64,000 bases of DNA from Caminibacter mediatlanticus TB-2 (GCF_005843985.1 NZ_CP040463.1:732001-796000), one strand, 5' to 3'. Positions 16,196-25,295 are shown, numbered from the stretch's first letter. Numbers and translations: made by a program. Notes: generated from the letters alone by a model not told the origin.

Positions 16196-16401
16196 GGATT
16201 AGTAATTTTTTCATTTTTTATCCTTTTTATTGAATGTGTATTTGTAGTAGTTTTAATGTTTTTTTAATAAAAAAACAAGAATATAAGAAAATCTTATTAT
16301 AATTATTTCGTAAATTTATTAATAATGCTAAAAAATGTAACATAATGTAAACTATACAAATTTTGTCTTAAATGAATGTACATTTATTATAAATTTTTAT
16401 G

Positions 16402-16407
16402 TATAAT
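16402..16407 (+). promoter_or_regulatory. Putative -10 box of the ech operon
   Basis: TGTATAAT gives a TATAAT 30 nt before the echA start. A 10-bp palindrome, AATGTACATT, lies about 20 nt upstream and overlaps the expected -35 region, so it could be an operator. GGGAGG at 16426-16431 is the ribosome-binding site. Confidence 0.45.
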
Positions 16408-16436
16408 AAATTACAAATCAAAATTGGGAGGAAAAG

Positions 16437-18293
16437 ATGGAGTTTATGGTTACGATGAGTATAATCCTGCCATGGATTATAGCACTAATTATTTATCTTA
16501 CAAAGAATGATTTTGTTACTAATGTGTTATCATTTTTGATTTTACCTGTGTTAGCATATTTTGGATGGGTTGTTTATAATTCAAACCTACCAATGATGAT
16601 ACATACACCAGGTTGGCTAAATATTTTAATGGTTGTTTATGATATCGGCTTACTTGGATATTTTCTTTATCAAGGTATAAAGAAAAAAAGCTTTTTAGTA
16701 ACAAGTTTAGCAGTTGTTCAATTTATTTTATTATTTATAGTATTAGCAATGGTAAATCATAATAATACAGCTGATATTTATATAGATAAAATTACAGCAA
16801 TGTTTTATATTATTGTAGCAATTGTAGGGGTACCAATTGCAATTTTTGCTACAAAATATATGGAATATGATGAAAAAAGAAAACATGATTTTGTAGCAAT
16901 TGTTATTTGGTTTTTAGGGGTTATGAATTTTGCAGTTAGTGTAAATAATATTGAGTGGTTTTTTGCATTGTTTGAGACAACAACGCTTGCATCATTTTTA
17001 ATGATTGGATTTAGAGGTGATAAAGAAGCAACGAATAATGCAGTATTAGCACTTTGGATGAATCAAATTGGTGGAGTTGCGATATTACTTGCATTAATTT
17101 TAATGATAAAAACTGCAAATATTTATCACTTTACTGATATTTTATCTTTAAATAATCCAGCAATAATTATTTCAGCACTTGGGTTCTTATCTTTAAGTGC
17201 ATTAGTAAAAGGTGCTCAACTTCCATTTCATAAATGGTTACTTGGGGCAATGATTGCACCAACTCCTGTTAGTGCAATCTTGCATTCAGCAACAATGGTT
17301 AAAATTGCTCCATATCTAATTTTAAGAATTTCACCAGCAATTCATAATACACTGCTTGCAAAATTATTAATTATTACAACAGGATTTGTATTTGTAGTTG
17401 CTTCGATTTTAGCCCTTAGAGAGACAAGCTTTAAGAAAATATTAGCTTATTCTACTATTGCATTACTTGGACTGATGATGTTAGCAGCAGCAGTAGGCAC
17501 TCCAGTAGCAATTGTTGCAAGTTTAACATTAATCGTATTCCATGCTTTTGCAAAAGGGTTTTTATTTGTTGAAGCAGGTGTTCTTGAAAAAGTATTTAAT
17601 GTTAAATATATTTCTCAAATGAGAAGATTAATTGAAAGAGCACCTCTTACATTAATGTTTATATTCTTTGGATTTTTAAATATGACATTTGTTCCATTTG
17701 GTAGTTTAATTGGTAAATGGTTCTTAATTGAAGAAGCAGCAAACTTCTTATCTCATGGTAGTTATATTATATTAATTCTTTATGTTGGAGCAGGTAGTGC
17801 ATTTTTAAGTATTTTATATATGAAAGTTTTAGGAATTAGTGTTAGAAAAGCTCATAGTATAGAAAAAGTGAGATTTGCTCCATTACCATTTAGATTTAAT
17901 TTTGTTTCATTTTGGTATTATGGATGGCTTTTAGCATTAGCATTATTTATTGCTCCATTTGTTGGAAATATTTTAGTTGATATTGCAAAAGATGTTGTAC
18001 CTGGAAATTATCCAATTTATGCAGATGGTTTATCATTGACATTAAATAATTCAACACTATATTTTTGGCAAATATTTATTGCTCTTGCAATTTTAGTACT
18101 TATTCATACATTGCCATATTTTATTAAACTTAAAAATGTTGATATAGTACATCCTTATAACTGTGGTGAATTACATAAAAGACATATTGAGACATATGAT
18201 TTTGCATGTATAAATGTAGCTAAACCTTATATCATAGCATTTTCAATAGCTTTATTTATATTAGTAGTAGTACTTGGAGGAGGTTTATTATGA
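16437..18293 (+). CDS. echA: Ech hydrogenase membrane subunit A (NuoL/antiporter-like)
   Basis: EchA-type subunits are homologous to NuoL/Mrp antiporter proteins and couple electron flow between ferredoxin and protons to ion movement. The 618-aa protein has about 15 hydrophobic segments. The family core shows FALFETTTLASFLMIGF, then LVKGAQLPFHKWLLGAMIAPTPVSAILHSA, split here over residues about 258-290, with the conserved Lys and His of proton-translocating subunits. It is the first gene of a six-gene operon with 4-nt or shorter spacing. Confidence 0.92.
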   Translation: MEFMVTMSIILPWIIALIIYLTKNDFVTNVLSFLILPVLAYFGWVVYNSNLPMMIHTPGWLNILMVVYDIGLLGYFLYQGIKKKSFLVTSLAVVQFILLFIVLAMVNHNNTADIYIDKITAMFYIIVAIVGVPIAIFATKYMEYDEKRKHDFVAIVIWFLGVMNFAVSVNNIEWFFALFETTTLASFLMIGFRGDKEATNNAVLALWMNQIGGVAILLALILMIKTANIYHFTDILSLNNPAIIISALGFLSLSALVKGAQLPFHKWLLGAMIAPTPVSAILHSATMVKIAPYLILRISPAIHNTLLAKLLIITTGFVFVVASILALRETSFKKILAYSTIALLGLMMLAAAVGTPVAIVASLTLIVFHAFAKGFLFVEAGVLEKVFNVKYISQMRRLIERAPLTLMFIFFGFLNMTFVPFGSLIGKWFLIEEAANFLSHGSYIILILYVGAGSAFLSILYMKVLGISVRKAHSIEKVRFAPLPFRFNFVSFWYYGWLLALALFIAPFVGNILVDIAKDVVPGNYPIYADGLSLTLNNSTLYFWQIFIALAILVLIHTLPYFIKLKNVDIVHPYNCGELHKRHIETYDFACINVAKPYIIAFSIALFILVVVLGGGLL

Positions 18294-19120
18294 TTGAGTG
18301 GATTTTTGTATTATTAGCACCAATAATTGGTGGATTAATTTATGGAGTAGAGAGAATAGTTAGGGCAAGAATGCAAAGCAGGCTTGGTCCACCTTTAATG
18401 CAGCCATTTTATGACTTTTTTAAATTAATGGATAAAAGACCTATGATGGTTCATTCAATGCATGCATTAATGGGTATTATGTATTTTATTGCTGAGTGGT
18501 TTGCATTTGCTGTTTTGATTTTTGGAAATGATATTTTACTTGCAATATTTTTCCATGTAATTGCAGTTTTAGCACTTGTAATTGGTGCAAGTAGTGTTAG
18601 AAGTGCATATAGTGTTATGGGAGCAATTAGAGAGCTTATGCATATGATAAGTTACGAGCCAATTATGGTATTACTTGTTATTGGTCTATTTTTAGTTAGT
18701 GGAAGTTTTGATTATAGGGATATTTTAAATTATGAAGGGTATCCAATTTTAGAGTTACCAATTGTATTTATAGTATTTTTACTTACAATTCCTATGATGC
18801 TTCAAAAGTCACCATTTGATGTAGCTGAAGCCCATCAAGAAATAATAGGTGGTCCAGAGATTGAATATAGTGGACCATTTTACGAAGCTGTTTATACTGC
18901 TAAATGGATAGAGTATGTGTATGTGTTTTTCTTTGCTTTTCTTTTTGGTGGTAGTCATTATTGGCTTGGAGCTATTTTAGCTGTTTTTGCATTTATTTTC
19001 GTTAATTTACTTGATAATTCAACTGCAAGGGTTGATTTTAGAAGAATGGTTAAATTTGCTTGGTTTGTTTTAATACCGCTTGCAGCGGCAAATATAATGC
19101 TAATAGCGATGTGGAGGTAA
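18290..19120 (+). CDS. echB: Ech hydrogenase membrane subunit B (NuoH-like)
   Basis: A 276-aa NuoH-like subunit that anchors the hydrophilic hydrogenase module. RIVRARMQSRLGPPLMQPFYDFFKL near residues 22-46 and the acidic loop KSPFDVAEAHQEIIGGPEIEYSG (both longer than quoted motifs usually are, so only the ends GPPLMQP and PFDVAEAHQE matter) are diagnostic. About eight membrane helices. It starts 4 nt inside echA. Confidence 0.93.
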   Translation: MIEWIFVLLAPIIGGLIYGVERIVRARMQSRLGPPLMQPFYDFFKLMDKRPMMVHSMHALMGIMYFIAEWFAFAVLIFGNDILLAIFFHVIAVLALVIGASSVRSAYSVMGAIRELMHMISYEPIMVLLVIGLFLVSGSFDYRDILNYEGYPILELPIVFIVFLLTIPMMLQKSPFDVAEAHQEIIGGPEIEYSGPFYEAVYTAKWIEYVYVFFFAFLFGGSHYWLGAILAVFAFIFVNLLDNSTARVDFRRMVKFAWFVLIPLAAANIMLIAMWR

Positions 19121-19123
19121 GTT

Positions 19124-19618
19124 ATGGGATTTTTTAGTAAATTTAGAAAAAAGTCACCTTGGATATTACATTATAATACTGGTGGATGTAATGGGTGTGA
19201 TATAGAAATTTTAGCAACTCTTGCTCCAAAATATGACATTGAAAGATTTGGGGCATTAAATAGAGGTAATCCAAAACAATCTGATATTTTACTTGTAACA
19301 GGACCTGTTACAATGCATTGTAAAGATGTTTTAAGAAGATTATATCTTGAAATGCCAGAACCAAAAGTAGTAGTTGCAATGGGTGCTTGTGGTCATGGTG
19401 GCGGAGTTTTTAGGCACTTATATAATGTAAATGATGGTGTTGATAGTATTATTCCTGTTGATGTATGGATTCCTGGATGTTGTCCAAGACCTGAGGCATT
19501 AATAGATGGTATTGTAGAAGCTATTGCTATATGGGAGAAAAAAAGTAAAGAAAAAGAATATCCAAGAGATTTTGATGAGCATATGAAGAAAAAATTAGGA
19601 GTTGAAGATGACAATTAA
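19124..19618 (+). CDS. echC: Ech hydrogenase small subunit C (NuoB-like)
   Basis: The 164-aa cytoplasmic-side small subunit carries a single [4Fe-4S] cluster next to the [NiFe] site. Ligand Cys are in TGGCNGCDIE, MGACGHGGG and IPGCCPRPEA, as in NuoB and group 4 hydrogenases. It has no export signal and no extra clusters, unlike HydA. It starts 3 nt after echB. Confidence 0.93.
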   Translation: MGFFSKFRKKSPWILHYNTGGCNGCDIEILATLAPKYDIERFGALNRGNPKQSDILLVTGPVTMHCKDVLRRLYLEMPEPKVVVAMGACGHGGGVFRHLYNVNDGVDSIIPVDVWIPGCCPRPEALIDGIVEAIAIWEKKSKEKEYPRDFDEHMKKKLGVEDDN

Positions 19619-19973
19619 TCCGCAAATGAATTTTTTTGAGGTAACTCTTGAAAATGTAAAAGAAAAAATAAAAGAATTTTATGATAAAGAAAAACATCAT
19701 TATGTAACTATCAATGCTATTGATAATGGAGGTAATGTTACTCTTGATTGGATTTTTAGTGACTATGAAGAAAAAAACGTTTTATATGTATTTAGAATTA
19801 ATGAAGTTAGTTATGATGAATTAATCCCATCTATTACGGATATAATACCATCAAGTTGGCTTGCTGAGTGGGAGTTAGCAGATTTATTTGATTTAAATGT
19901 TGAAAATGCACCAAAGGGGCTGTTTTTAAAACATAATCCAGAAATACATGCTCCTTTAAGAAAGGATAGTTGA
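19608..19973 (+). CDS. echD: Ech hydrogenase subunit D (NuoC-like)
   Basis: A 121-aa NuoC-like protein that packs against the large subunit and has no cofactor. SYDELIPSITDIIPSSWLAEWELADLFDL shows the NuoC family core PS...W.E.E..DLF. The ATG at 19608 is preferred over a TTG two codons earlier, since AGGAG at 19597-19601 is correctly spaced for it. Both ends overlap neighbours (echC and echE). Confidence 0.9.
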   Translation: MTINPQMNFFEVTLENVKEKIKEFYDKEKHHYVTINAIDNGGNVTLDWIFSDYEEKNVLYVFRINEVSYDELIPSITDIIPSSWLAEWELADLFDLNVENAPKGLFLKHNPEIHAPLRKDS

Positions 19974-21064
19974 TGAGTGGTGGAAATAAAGTAATAGTAC
20001 CATTTGGTTCACAACATATTGCATTACCTGAACCTGTTAGTTTTTTATTTACAACAGAAAATGAAGTTATTACTGATGTTGATGTTGATGTAGGATATGT
20101 TCATAGAGGTATAGAAAAAGCTGCAATTACTAAATTTGAGTTTACAAATGTTGCATATTTACTAACAAGAATTTGTGGTTTTTGTTCAATAACTCATGCA
20201 AGTGGTTACCATCATGGAATAGAAAAATTACTTGGTGCAGAAGTACCAAAAAGAGCAGAATATATTAGAATGCTTGTTACAGAACTTGATAGAATTCATT
20301 CGCATATATTAGCAAATGGGCACGTTGCAGAAGTAGTTGGGTATGAGAATTTATTCATGCAATCAGTAAGATATAGAGAAAAAGCAATGGAGCTTTTAGA
20401 ATTAATAACCGGAAATAGAATTCAATATGATATTTATAAAATAGGAGGTGTTAGAAAAGATTTAACACCTGAGATTGTAGAAGAAGTTAAGAAAAAACTT
20501 ACAAAATTAAAAGATGAAATGTTAAAAATTTATGATTTTTATGATACTGATTATACTTTTGGGCTTAAAACAAAAGGAATTAGTTATATTAGTTATGATA
20601 TGGCAAAAGAGTATAATGCAGTAGGTCCTATTGCAAGAGCGAGTGGTGTTGATACAGATGCAAGAAAAGAATTTCCATATTTACCTTATGATGAAATAGG
20701 TTTTGAAGTACAAACAATGAGTGAGGGTGATGTTTGGGCAAGAAATATGGTAAGACAAAAAGAAGTGTTGCATTCAATTGATTTGTGTTTAAGAATAGTT
20801 GATAATTTACCTGAGGGTGAAATTTCTACAAAAGTTAAAGGTAGACCAAAAGGTGAAGTGTATGTAAGAATTGAAGCTCCAAGAGGTGAGTGTTTTTACT
20901 ATATTAAAGGTAATGGTACTAAAATACTTGAAAGAGTAAGAATTAGAGTCCCAACTTATGCAAATATTCCAGTCCTTAGAGAGTTATTTGTTGGAGAAAA
21001 ATATTCTGATGCTCAAGCAATTGTTTTAAGTTTTGACCCATGTATGAGTTGTACAGCAAGATAA
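19973..21064 (+). CDS. echE: Ech hydrogenase large subunit E (NuoD-like, [NiFe])
   Basis: This 363-aa subunit holds the [NiFe] site of the energy-converting hydrogenase. L1 is RICGFCSITH and L2 is DPCMSCTAR at the extreme C-terminus. The four Cys needed for nickel, which are absent in NuoD of complex I, are present. Arg replaces the usual L2 His, as in other Ech proteins, and no cleavable tail follows, so HydD-type processing is not needed. The ATG overlaps the echD stop as TGATG, with AAGGA upstream. Confidence 0.95.
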   Translation: MSGGNKVIVPFGSQHIALPEPVSFLFTTENEVITDVDVDVGYVHRGIEKAAITKFEFTNVAYLLTRICGFCSITHASGYHHGIEKLLGAEVPKRAEYIRMLVTELDRIHSHILANGHVAEVVGYENLFMQSVRYREKAMELLELITGNRIQYDIYKIGGVRKDLTPEIVEEVKKKLTKLKDEMLKIYDFYDTDYTFGLKTKGISYISYDMAKEYNAVGPIARASGVDTDARKEFPYLPYDEIGFEVQTMSEGDVWARNMVRQKEVLHSIDLCLRIVDNLPEGEISTKVKGRPKGEVYVRIEAPRGECFYYIKGNGTKILERVRIRVPTYANIPVLRELFVGEKYSDAQAIVLSFDPCMSCTAR

Positions 21065-21073
21065 GGAGTTAAT

Positions 21074-21646
21074 ATGATTAAGATGTTTATTGAAAGTTTT
21101 AAAAATATGTTTCAAAAGCCAGATACTATAAAGTATCCATTTGAGCCTTCTCCTCCTCCAAAAGGGAGATATAGAGGGACTATTTTATATGAAGAATCTT
21201 TATGTATTTTTTGTGATAAATGCGAAAATGTATGTCCTCCTGGGGCAATTTTATTTGAGATTGTAGATTATGAAACAAATAAAAGAGAATATAACTACAA
21301 TCCATATTTGTGTATTTATTGTGGTGCGTGTGTAGATGAGTGTCCAAAAGCGGATGAAGGTTGTTTAGTTCAAGATGATACAACAACACCTGTATTAGGT
21401 AGAGAATTGCCAAAAGATAAAAAACTTGGATATTTAGTAAATAGAGTTGAAAATCCAAAAGAACTTGAAAAAGCATGGGATGAATTAGAAAAAAGAGCTA
21501 AAAAAAGCAGAGAAGAGTATGCTGAATTTAAAAAACAACAAAGATTAAAAAAGCAACGAGAAAAAAAAGCAGCAGAAGCTAAGAAAAAAGCTGAAGAACA
21601 AAAAGAAAATACTTCATCTACTAATACAGAAAATAAACCTTCTTAA
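21074..21646 (+). CDS. echF: Ech hydrogenase ferredoxin-like subunit F with a long charged tail
   Basis: EchF carries two [4Fe-4S] clusters that pass electrons to or from ferredoxin. Motifs are CIFCDKCENVCPPGAI and CIYCGACVDECPKADEGC at residues about 42-95. Typical EchF ends soon after the second motif, whereas this 190-aa protein goes on for roughly 50 residues of Lys/Glu/Ala-rich sequence (REKKAAEAKKKAEEQKEN) that should form a charged helix or coil. AAGGAG precedes the ATG. It is the last gene of the operon. Confidence 0.93.
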   Translation: MIKMFIESFKNMFQKPDTIKYPFEPSPPPKGRYRGTILYEESLCIFCDKCENVCPPGAILFEIVDYETNKREYNYNPYLCIYCGACVDECPKADEGCLVQDDTTTPVLGRELPKDKKLGYLVNRVENPKELEKAWDELEKRAKKSREEYAEFKKQQRLKKQREKKAAEAKKKAEEQKENTSSTNTENKPS

Positions 21647-21683
21647 AGTTAATTTCTTTCCTCTCTTTTTATTATTTTTGATG

Positions 21684-21689
21684 TATAAT
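21684..21689 (+). promoter_or_regulatory. Putative extended -10 box for the dehydrogenase gene
   Basis: TGTATAAT (TATAAT at 21684-21689) lies 35 nt before the start of the 2-hydroxyacid dehydrogenase in the 77-nt gap behind echF. AAAAGGAGGGG at 21711-21721 is the ribosome-binding site. Confidence 0.45.
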
Positions 21690-21723
21690 TAATTTAATAA
21701 ATTATCGTTAAAAGGAGGGGAAA

Positions 21724-22656
21724 ATGAAAATTGCTTTTTTTGATATCAAACCCTATGAAAGGGAATTTTTTGAAAAATCTTTAAAAGATAAAAATGTAGA
21801 ACTTTTCTTTTTTGAAAAAACGGTAAAAGAAGTTTTAGAAAAACCTATGAATTTTGATGTTATTTCTGTTTTTTACACTTCAAAAATAGATAAAGATGTC
21901 TTAAATAAACTTCCAAATCTTAAATATATACAAACTCGCTCAACAGGAGTTGACCATTTAGATTTAGTTGAAATTTATAAGAGAGGAATAATTGCAAGTA
22001 ATGTAGTGGGTTATGCAGGACCTTGTGTCGGTGAATTTGCATATGGACTTTTACTTGAAGCAATTAGAAAATTGTATGTAGCAATTGTAAGATTAAAATG
22101 GGGATGTCGTGAGTATGAAGACCTAAAAGGAATAGAAATTGAAGGTAAAACTATTGGTATTTTAGGTCTTGGGACAATAGGTACTCAAATGGCAAAAATT
22201 GCAAAAGGTTTTAATGCTAAAACAATAGGCCTTAATAGAAGCTATAAAAAAGAGTTTGATGATTTAGTAGATGAATTTACTCAAAATTTAGATTATGTTT
22301 TAGAAAACAGTGACTTTTTATTTATTGCCTTGCCTTTAACTCCTTCAACTAAAAATTTAATAAATAAAGAAAATATAAAAAAATTTAAAGGAAAAGTTAT
22401 TGTAAACCCTGCAAGAGCTGAGATAATAGAAGAAGATGTATATAGAAAATTTGATGGAATAATTGCAGCTGATGTATTACCTAACTGGGATTTAGCAAAA
22501 AAAGAAAATATTATTGCTACTCCTCATATGGCTTATTATACTGAGGAAGCTTTAAAAAGAATAATGCAAATATCACTTGAAAATTTACTTGATTTTTTAG
22601 ATGGAAAAACTCCGAGAAATTGTTTGAGAGTATATTTAGAAAAGGAACATAAGTGA
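21724..22656 (+). CDS. D-isomer-specific 2-hydroxyacid dehydrogenase
   Basis: A 310-aa NAD(P)-dependent dehydrogenase. The Rossmann motif is TIGILGLGTIGTQMAKIA (GxGxxG near residues 145-150). IQTRSTGVDHLDL carries the catalytic Arg region, and the C-terminal ATPHMAYYTEEAL carries the catalytic His. KVIVNPARAEII is atypical at the position where R.ELVD is usual. Candidate substrates are lactate, glycerate or phosphoglycerate, and none can be chosen. Its end overlaps the cytochrome gene. Confidence 0.9.
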   Translation: MKIAFFDIKPYEREFFEKSLKDKNVELFFFEKTVKEVLEKPMNFDVISVFYTSKIDKDVLNKLPNLKYIQTRSTGVDHLDLVEIYKRGIIASNVVGYAGPCVGEFAYGLLLEAIRKLYVAIVRLKWGCREYEDLKGIEIEGKTIGILGLGTIGTQMAKIAKGFNAKTIGLNRSYKKEFDDLVDEFTQNLDYVLENSDFLFIALPLTPSTKNLINKENIKKFKGKVIVNPARAEIIEEDVYRKFDGIIAADVLPNWDLAKKENIIATPHMAYYTEEALKRIMQISLENLLDFLDGKTPRNCLRVYLEKEHK

Positions 22657-22997
22657 GAAAAATTATTTTTTTATTTCTTTTTGTTTTTTTATTTTCATGT
22701 GAGAGTAATTGTATAAATTGTCATCCTAAACTAAAAATTCTTGAAGAGAATAAATCTAATCCATTGTATAAAGAGCACTATTTTTTAAAAGATTGTACTA
22801 AATGTCATGCAAATCATAACACAAAAGTAGATAGTGGATGTGGGGCTGATTGTTTTGAATGTCATAGTAGAAAAAAATTAATTAATACTCCAATCCCAGA
22901 CCATCAAAAATTAAAAAATTGTACAAAATGTCATAAAAGTGCAGTAACTGATATTATTCCAATGCAAAATAATAATTTAAATTTTAATTTAAAATAG
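22653..22997 (+). CDS. Small tetraheme c-type cytochrome, probable lipoprotein
   Basis: This 114-aa secreted protein has four CxxCH haem-binding sites: CINCH, CTKCH, CFECH and CTKCH. The N-terminus is a short signal ending LFSCES, so Cys16 is a likely lipidation site and the protein would be tethered outside the cytoplasm. The start is a GTG overlapping the dehydrogenase stop, with AAAGGAA upstream. It may carry electrons between hydrogenase or quinone and a periplasmic reductase. That role is inference. Confidence 0.85.
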   Translation: MRKIIFLFLFVFLFSCESNCINCHPKLKILEENKSNPLYKEHYFLKDCTKCHANHNTKVDSGCGADCFECHSRKKLINTPIPDHQKLKNCTKCHKSAVTDIIPMQNNNLNFNLK

Positions 22998-23019
22998 GTT
23001 AACTTTTATTTAATTTATA

Positions 23020-23055
23020 TTAGTTATAATTTCCTTGCTTAAAAAGCTTTTTCAT
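23020..23055 (-). pseudogene. Stub of a lost gene: doubled ribosome-binding site and 11-codon ORF
   Basis: On the minus strand AAAAAAGGAGAAAAAT is repeated twice in tandem (complement of about 23056-23088), ending 6 nt before ATGAAAAAGCTTTTTAAG, and the ORF stops after MKKLFKQGNYN. A lysine-rich start behind a perfect Shine-Dalgarno looks like the first codons of a signal peptide whose gene has been deleted. A leader peptide is a less likely alternative, since nothing follows on that strand. Confidence 0.35.
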
Positions 23056-23088
23056 TTTTTCTCCTTTTTTATTTTTCTCCTTTTTTAT

Positions 23089-23094
23089 TATAAT
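23089..23094 (+). promoter_or_regulatory. Putative -10 box of hypF
   Basis: TATAAT 17 nt before the TTG start implies a very short leader. The AAAAAGG ribosome-binding site is at 23099-23105. Confidence 0.4.
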
Positions 23095-23111
23095 TTTCAA
23101 AAAGGTTTTGT

Positions 23112-25295
23112 TTGAGATATAAATATATTATAAATGGAATAGTCCAAGGTGTTGGATTTAGGCCTACTGTTTATAAAATAGCTACATCTCTTAATTTAAA
23201 AGGGTATGTGTTAAATTCAAGCGATGGAGTAATTATTGAAATAGAGGGTAAAAACAGAGATAAATTTTTAAATGAATTAAAAAATAACTTGCCACCTCTT
23301 GCTAAAATCGAGAAAATTGAATGTTTTAAACTTCCTCTTAAAAATTATAAAGATTTTGAAATTAAATATTCTATAAATACTACCAAAACTACTTCAATTT
23401 CTCCTGATATAAGTGTTTGTGAAGATTGTCTAAAAGAGATGAGAGATAAAAATAACAGAAGATATTTATATCCTTTTATTAATTGTACTAATTGTGGTCC
23501 AAGATATACAATAATAGAAAATATTCCTTATGATAGAGTAAATACATCTATGAAAAAATTTAAAATGTGTGAAAATTGTAAAAAAGAGTATGAAAATCCA
23601 ATTGAGAGGAGATTTCACGCAGAGCCTATTAGTTGTTATGAGTGTGGACCAAAATTAAGTGTAAAATTTAAAATTGAAAATGGAAAATGGGCTGTTAAGG
23701 ATTTTAATAGGGAAATTAAAAAAATTGAATTTATTGCAAATAAGATAAAAGAAGGAAAAATTGTAGCTATAAAAGGACTTGGAGGATTTCATTTAGTTTG
23801 TGATGCTACAAATGAAAAGAGTGTATATGAACTTAGAAAAAGAAAAAATAGACCTCTAAAACCTTTTGCTATGATGTTTAGAGATATTGAAATGATTAAA
23901 AAATATGCAGATATATCTAATAAAGAAAAAGAGTTAATTTTAAGTAAAGAAAGACCAATTGTAATTGTTAAAAAGAAAAAAGAGTTAAAAGGTATTGCAG
24001 ATAAAATAGATAGATATGGAGTATTTTTACCTTATACTCCAATTCATTATCTTTTATTTGATTTTTTGGATTTTCCAATTGTAGCTACAAGTGCAAATAT
24101 AAGTGATGAGCCAATTATAAGAGATAGTAAAGAATTAATTGAAAAATTAGGAAGTGTAGTTGATTTTATTTTAGATAATAATAGAGATATTATAAATGCT
24201 TGTGATGATAGTGTAGTTCAAGTTGTAAATGAAGAAAGATTATTTATGAGATTATCCCGAGGATTTGCACCTAAGAGTTTTTATATTGATAAAAAAACTT
24301 CTCCTAATATTTTAGCTCTTGGAGCTAATCAAAAAAATACTATTTCTTTATATTTTAATCAAAAAGTTATTCTCTCACCTCATATAGGAGATTTAAAAAC
24401 TCTTGGAAGTATTGAATTTTTTGAAAGGACAATTAATACATTTAGAAGGCTTTATGAATTTAAGGAAGATGTAATAATTTGCGATAAGCATCCCTATTAT
24501 GAATCTACAAAATGGGCTTTATCTCAAAATAAAGAAGTAATTCAAATTCAACATCATTTTTCTCATGCTTTAAGTGTTATGTTTGAAAATAGTTTAGATG
24601 GAGAGTTTTTAGCATTTTTGTTTGATGGGACAGGTTATGGAGATGATGGAAGTATATGGGGAGGGGAAGTTTTTAGAGTAACTAAACATAATTATGAAAG
24701 AATACATTATATAAAACCTTTTAAATTAATTGGAAGCGAAAAAGGAGTTAAAAATCCAAGCAATTATGCTATTAGTTTAATTGATGAGCAGTTAGCTAAA
24801 AATTTTAAAAACTATGAAATTATAAAAAAATTACAAAATGGGCCTTTCCCTTTAACTTCTTCAATGGGAAGGGTATTTGATGCTGTTGCATTTTTAAGTG
24901 GTATGATTGATAGGAATGAATATGAGGGTATAAGTGGATTAATTATTGAAAAATTTTATAATGAAAATATTAAAGGTTTTATTGATATAGGTATTAAAAA
25001 AGAATTAGATTTTAAAGAGATATTTAATTTTGCTTATTTAAATAGAGGCAAATTTGAACTTGTTAGTAGTATTTTTATTAATAGTTTAGTTAATTTGGTT
25101 GTTAAACTGTCAAAATACTATAATTTACCAGTTATTTTAAGTGGAGGGGTGTTTCAAAATAAAACTTTACTTGGTAAAATACTTAAAAATATATATGCTT
25201 ATTATAATAAAGAAATTCCTATAAATGATGGAGGAATAAGTATAGGTCAAGTTGCTTATGGCATTTGGAATTTAAGGAGGGAAAATGGAACTTGA
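23112..25295 (+). CDS. hypF: Carbamoyltransferase HypF (hydrogenase cyanide-ligand synthesis)
   Basis: HypF makes carbamoyl-adenylate from carbamoyl phosphate and ATP and passes the carbamoyl group to the HypE C-terminal Cys, the source of the CN ligands. The 727-aa protein has all domains in order: acylphosphatase (GIVQGVGFRP at 9-18), two zinc fingers (CEDC/CTNCG and CENC/CYECG, about 105-175), YrdC-like (KGLGGFHLVCDA) and Kae1-like (HHFSHALSVMFEN, FDGTGYGDDGSIWGGE, LSGGVFQN). The TTG start is required to keep the acylphosphatase intact. An in-frame micro-repeat encodes KIENGKW between the zinc fingers and the YrdC domain. Confidence 0.96.
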   Translation: MRYKYIINGIVQGVGFRPTVYKIATSLNLKGYVLNSSDGVIIEIEGKNRDKFLNELKNNLPPLAKIEKIECFKLPLKNYKDFEIKYSINTTKTTSISPDISVCEDCLKEMRDKNNRRYLYPFINCTNCGPRYTIIENIPYDRVNTSMKKFKMCENCKKEYENPIERRFHAEPISCYECGPKLSVKFKIENGKWAVKDFNREIKKIEFIANKIKEGKIVAIKGLGGFHLVCDATNEKSVYELRKRKNRPLKPFAMMFRDIEMIKKYADISNKEKELILSKERPIVIVKKKKELKGIADKIDRYGVFLPYTPIHYLLFDFLDFPIVATSANISDEPIIRDSKELIEKLGSVVDFILDNNRDIINACDDSVVQVVNEERLFMRLSRGFAPKSFYIDKKTSPNILALGANQKNTISLYFNQKVILSPHIGDLKTLGSIEFFERTINTFRRLYEFKEDVIICDKHPYYESTKWALSQNKEVIQIQHHFSHALSVMFENSLDGEFLAFLFDGTGYGDDGSIWGGEVFRVTKHNYERIHYIKPFKLIGSEKGVKNPSNYAISLIDEQLAKNFKNYEIIKKLQNGPFPLTSSMGRVFDAVAFLSGMIDRNEYEGISGLIIEKFYNENIKGFIDIGIKKELDFKEIFNFAYLNRGKFELVSSIFINSLVNLVVKLSKYYNLPVILSGGVFQNKTLLGKILKNIYAYYNKEIPINDGGISIGQVAYGIWNLRRENGT
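23671..23690 (+). repeat. GAAAATGGA micro-repeat inside hypF
   Basis: AAATTGAAAATGGAAAATGG is read in frame as KIENGKW in a linker of HypF. Twenty bases are shared with the minus-strand copy at 16165-16195. Confidence 0.75.

Noticed and set aside
16290-16330. NikR-type operator in the ech leader (TATTAT-like half sites)
   Set aside because: Such AT half sites are expected by chance here and the spacing does not fit a clean palindrome; no nikR gene is visible in the window.
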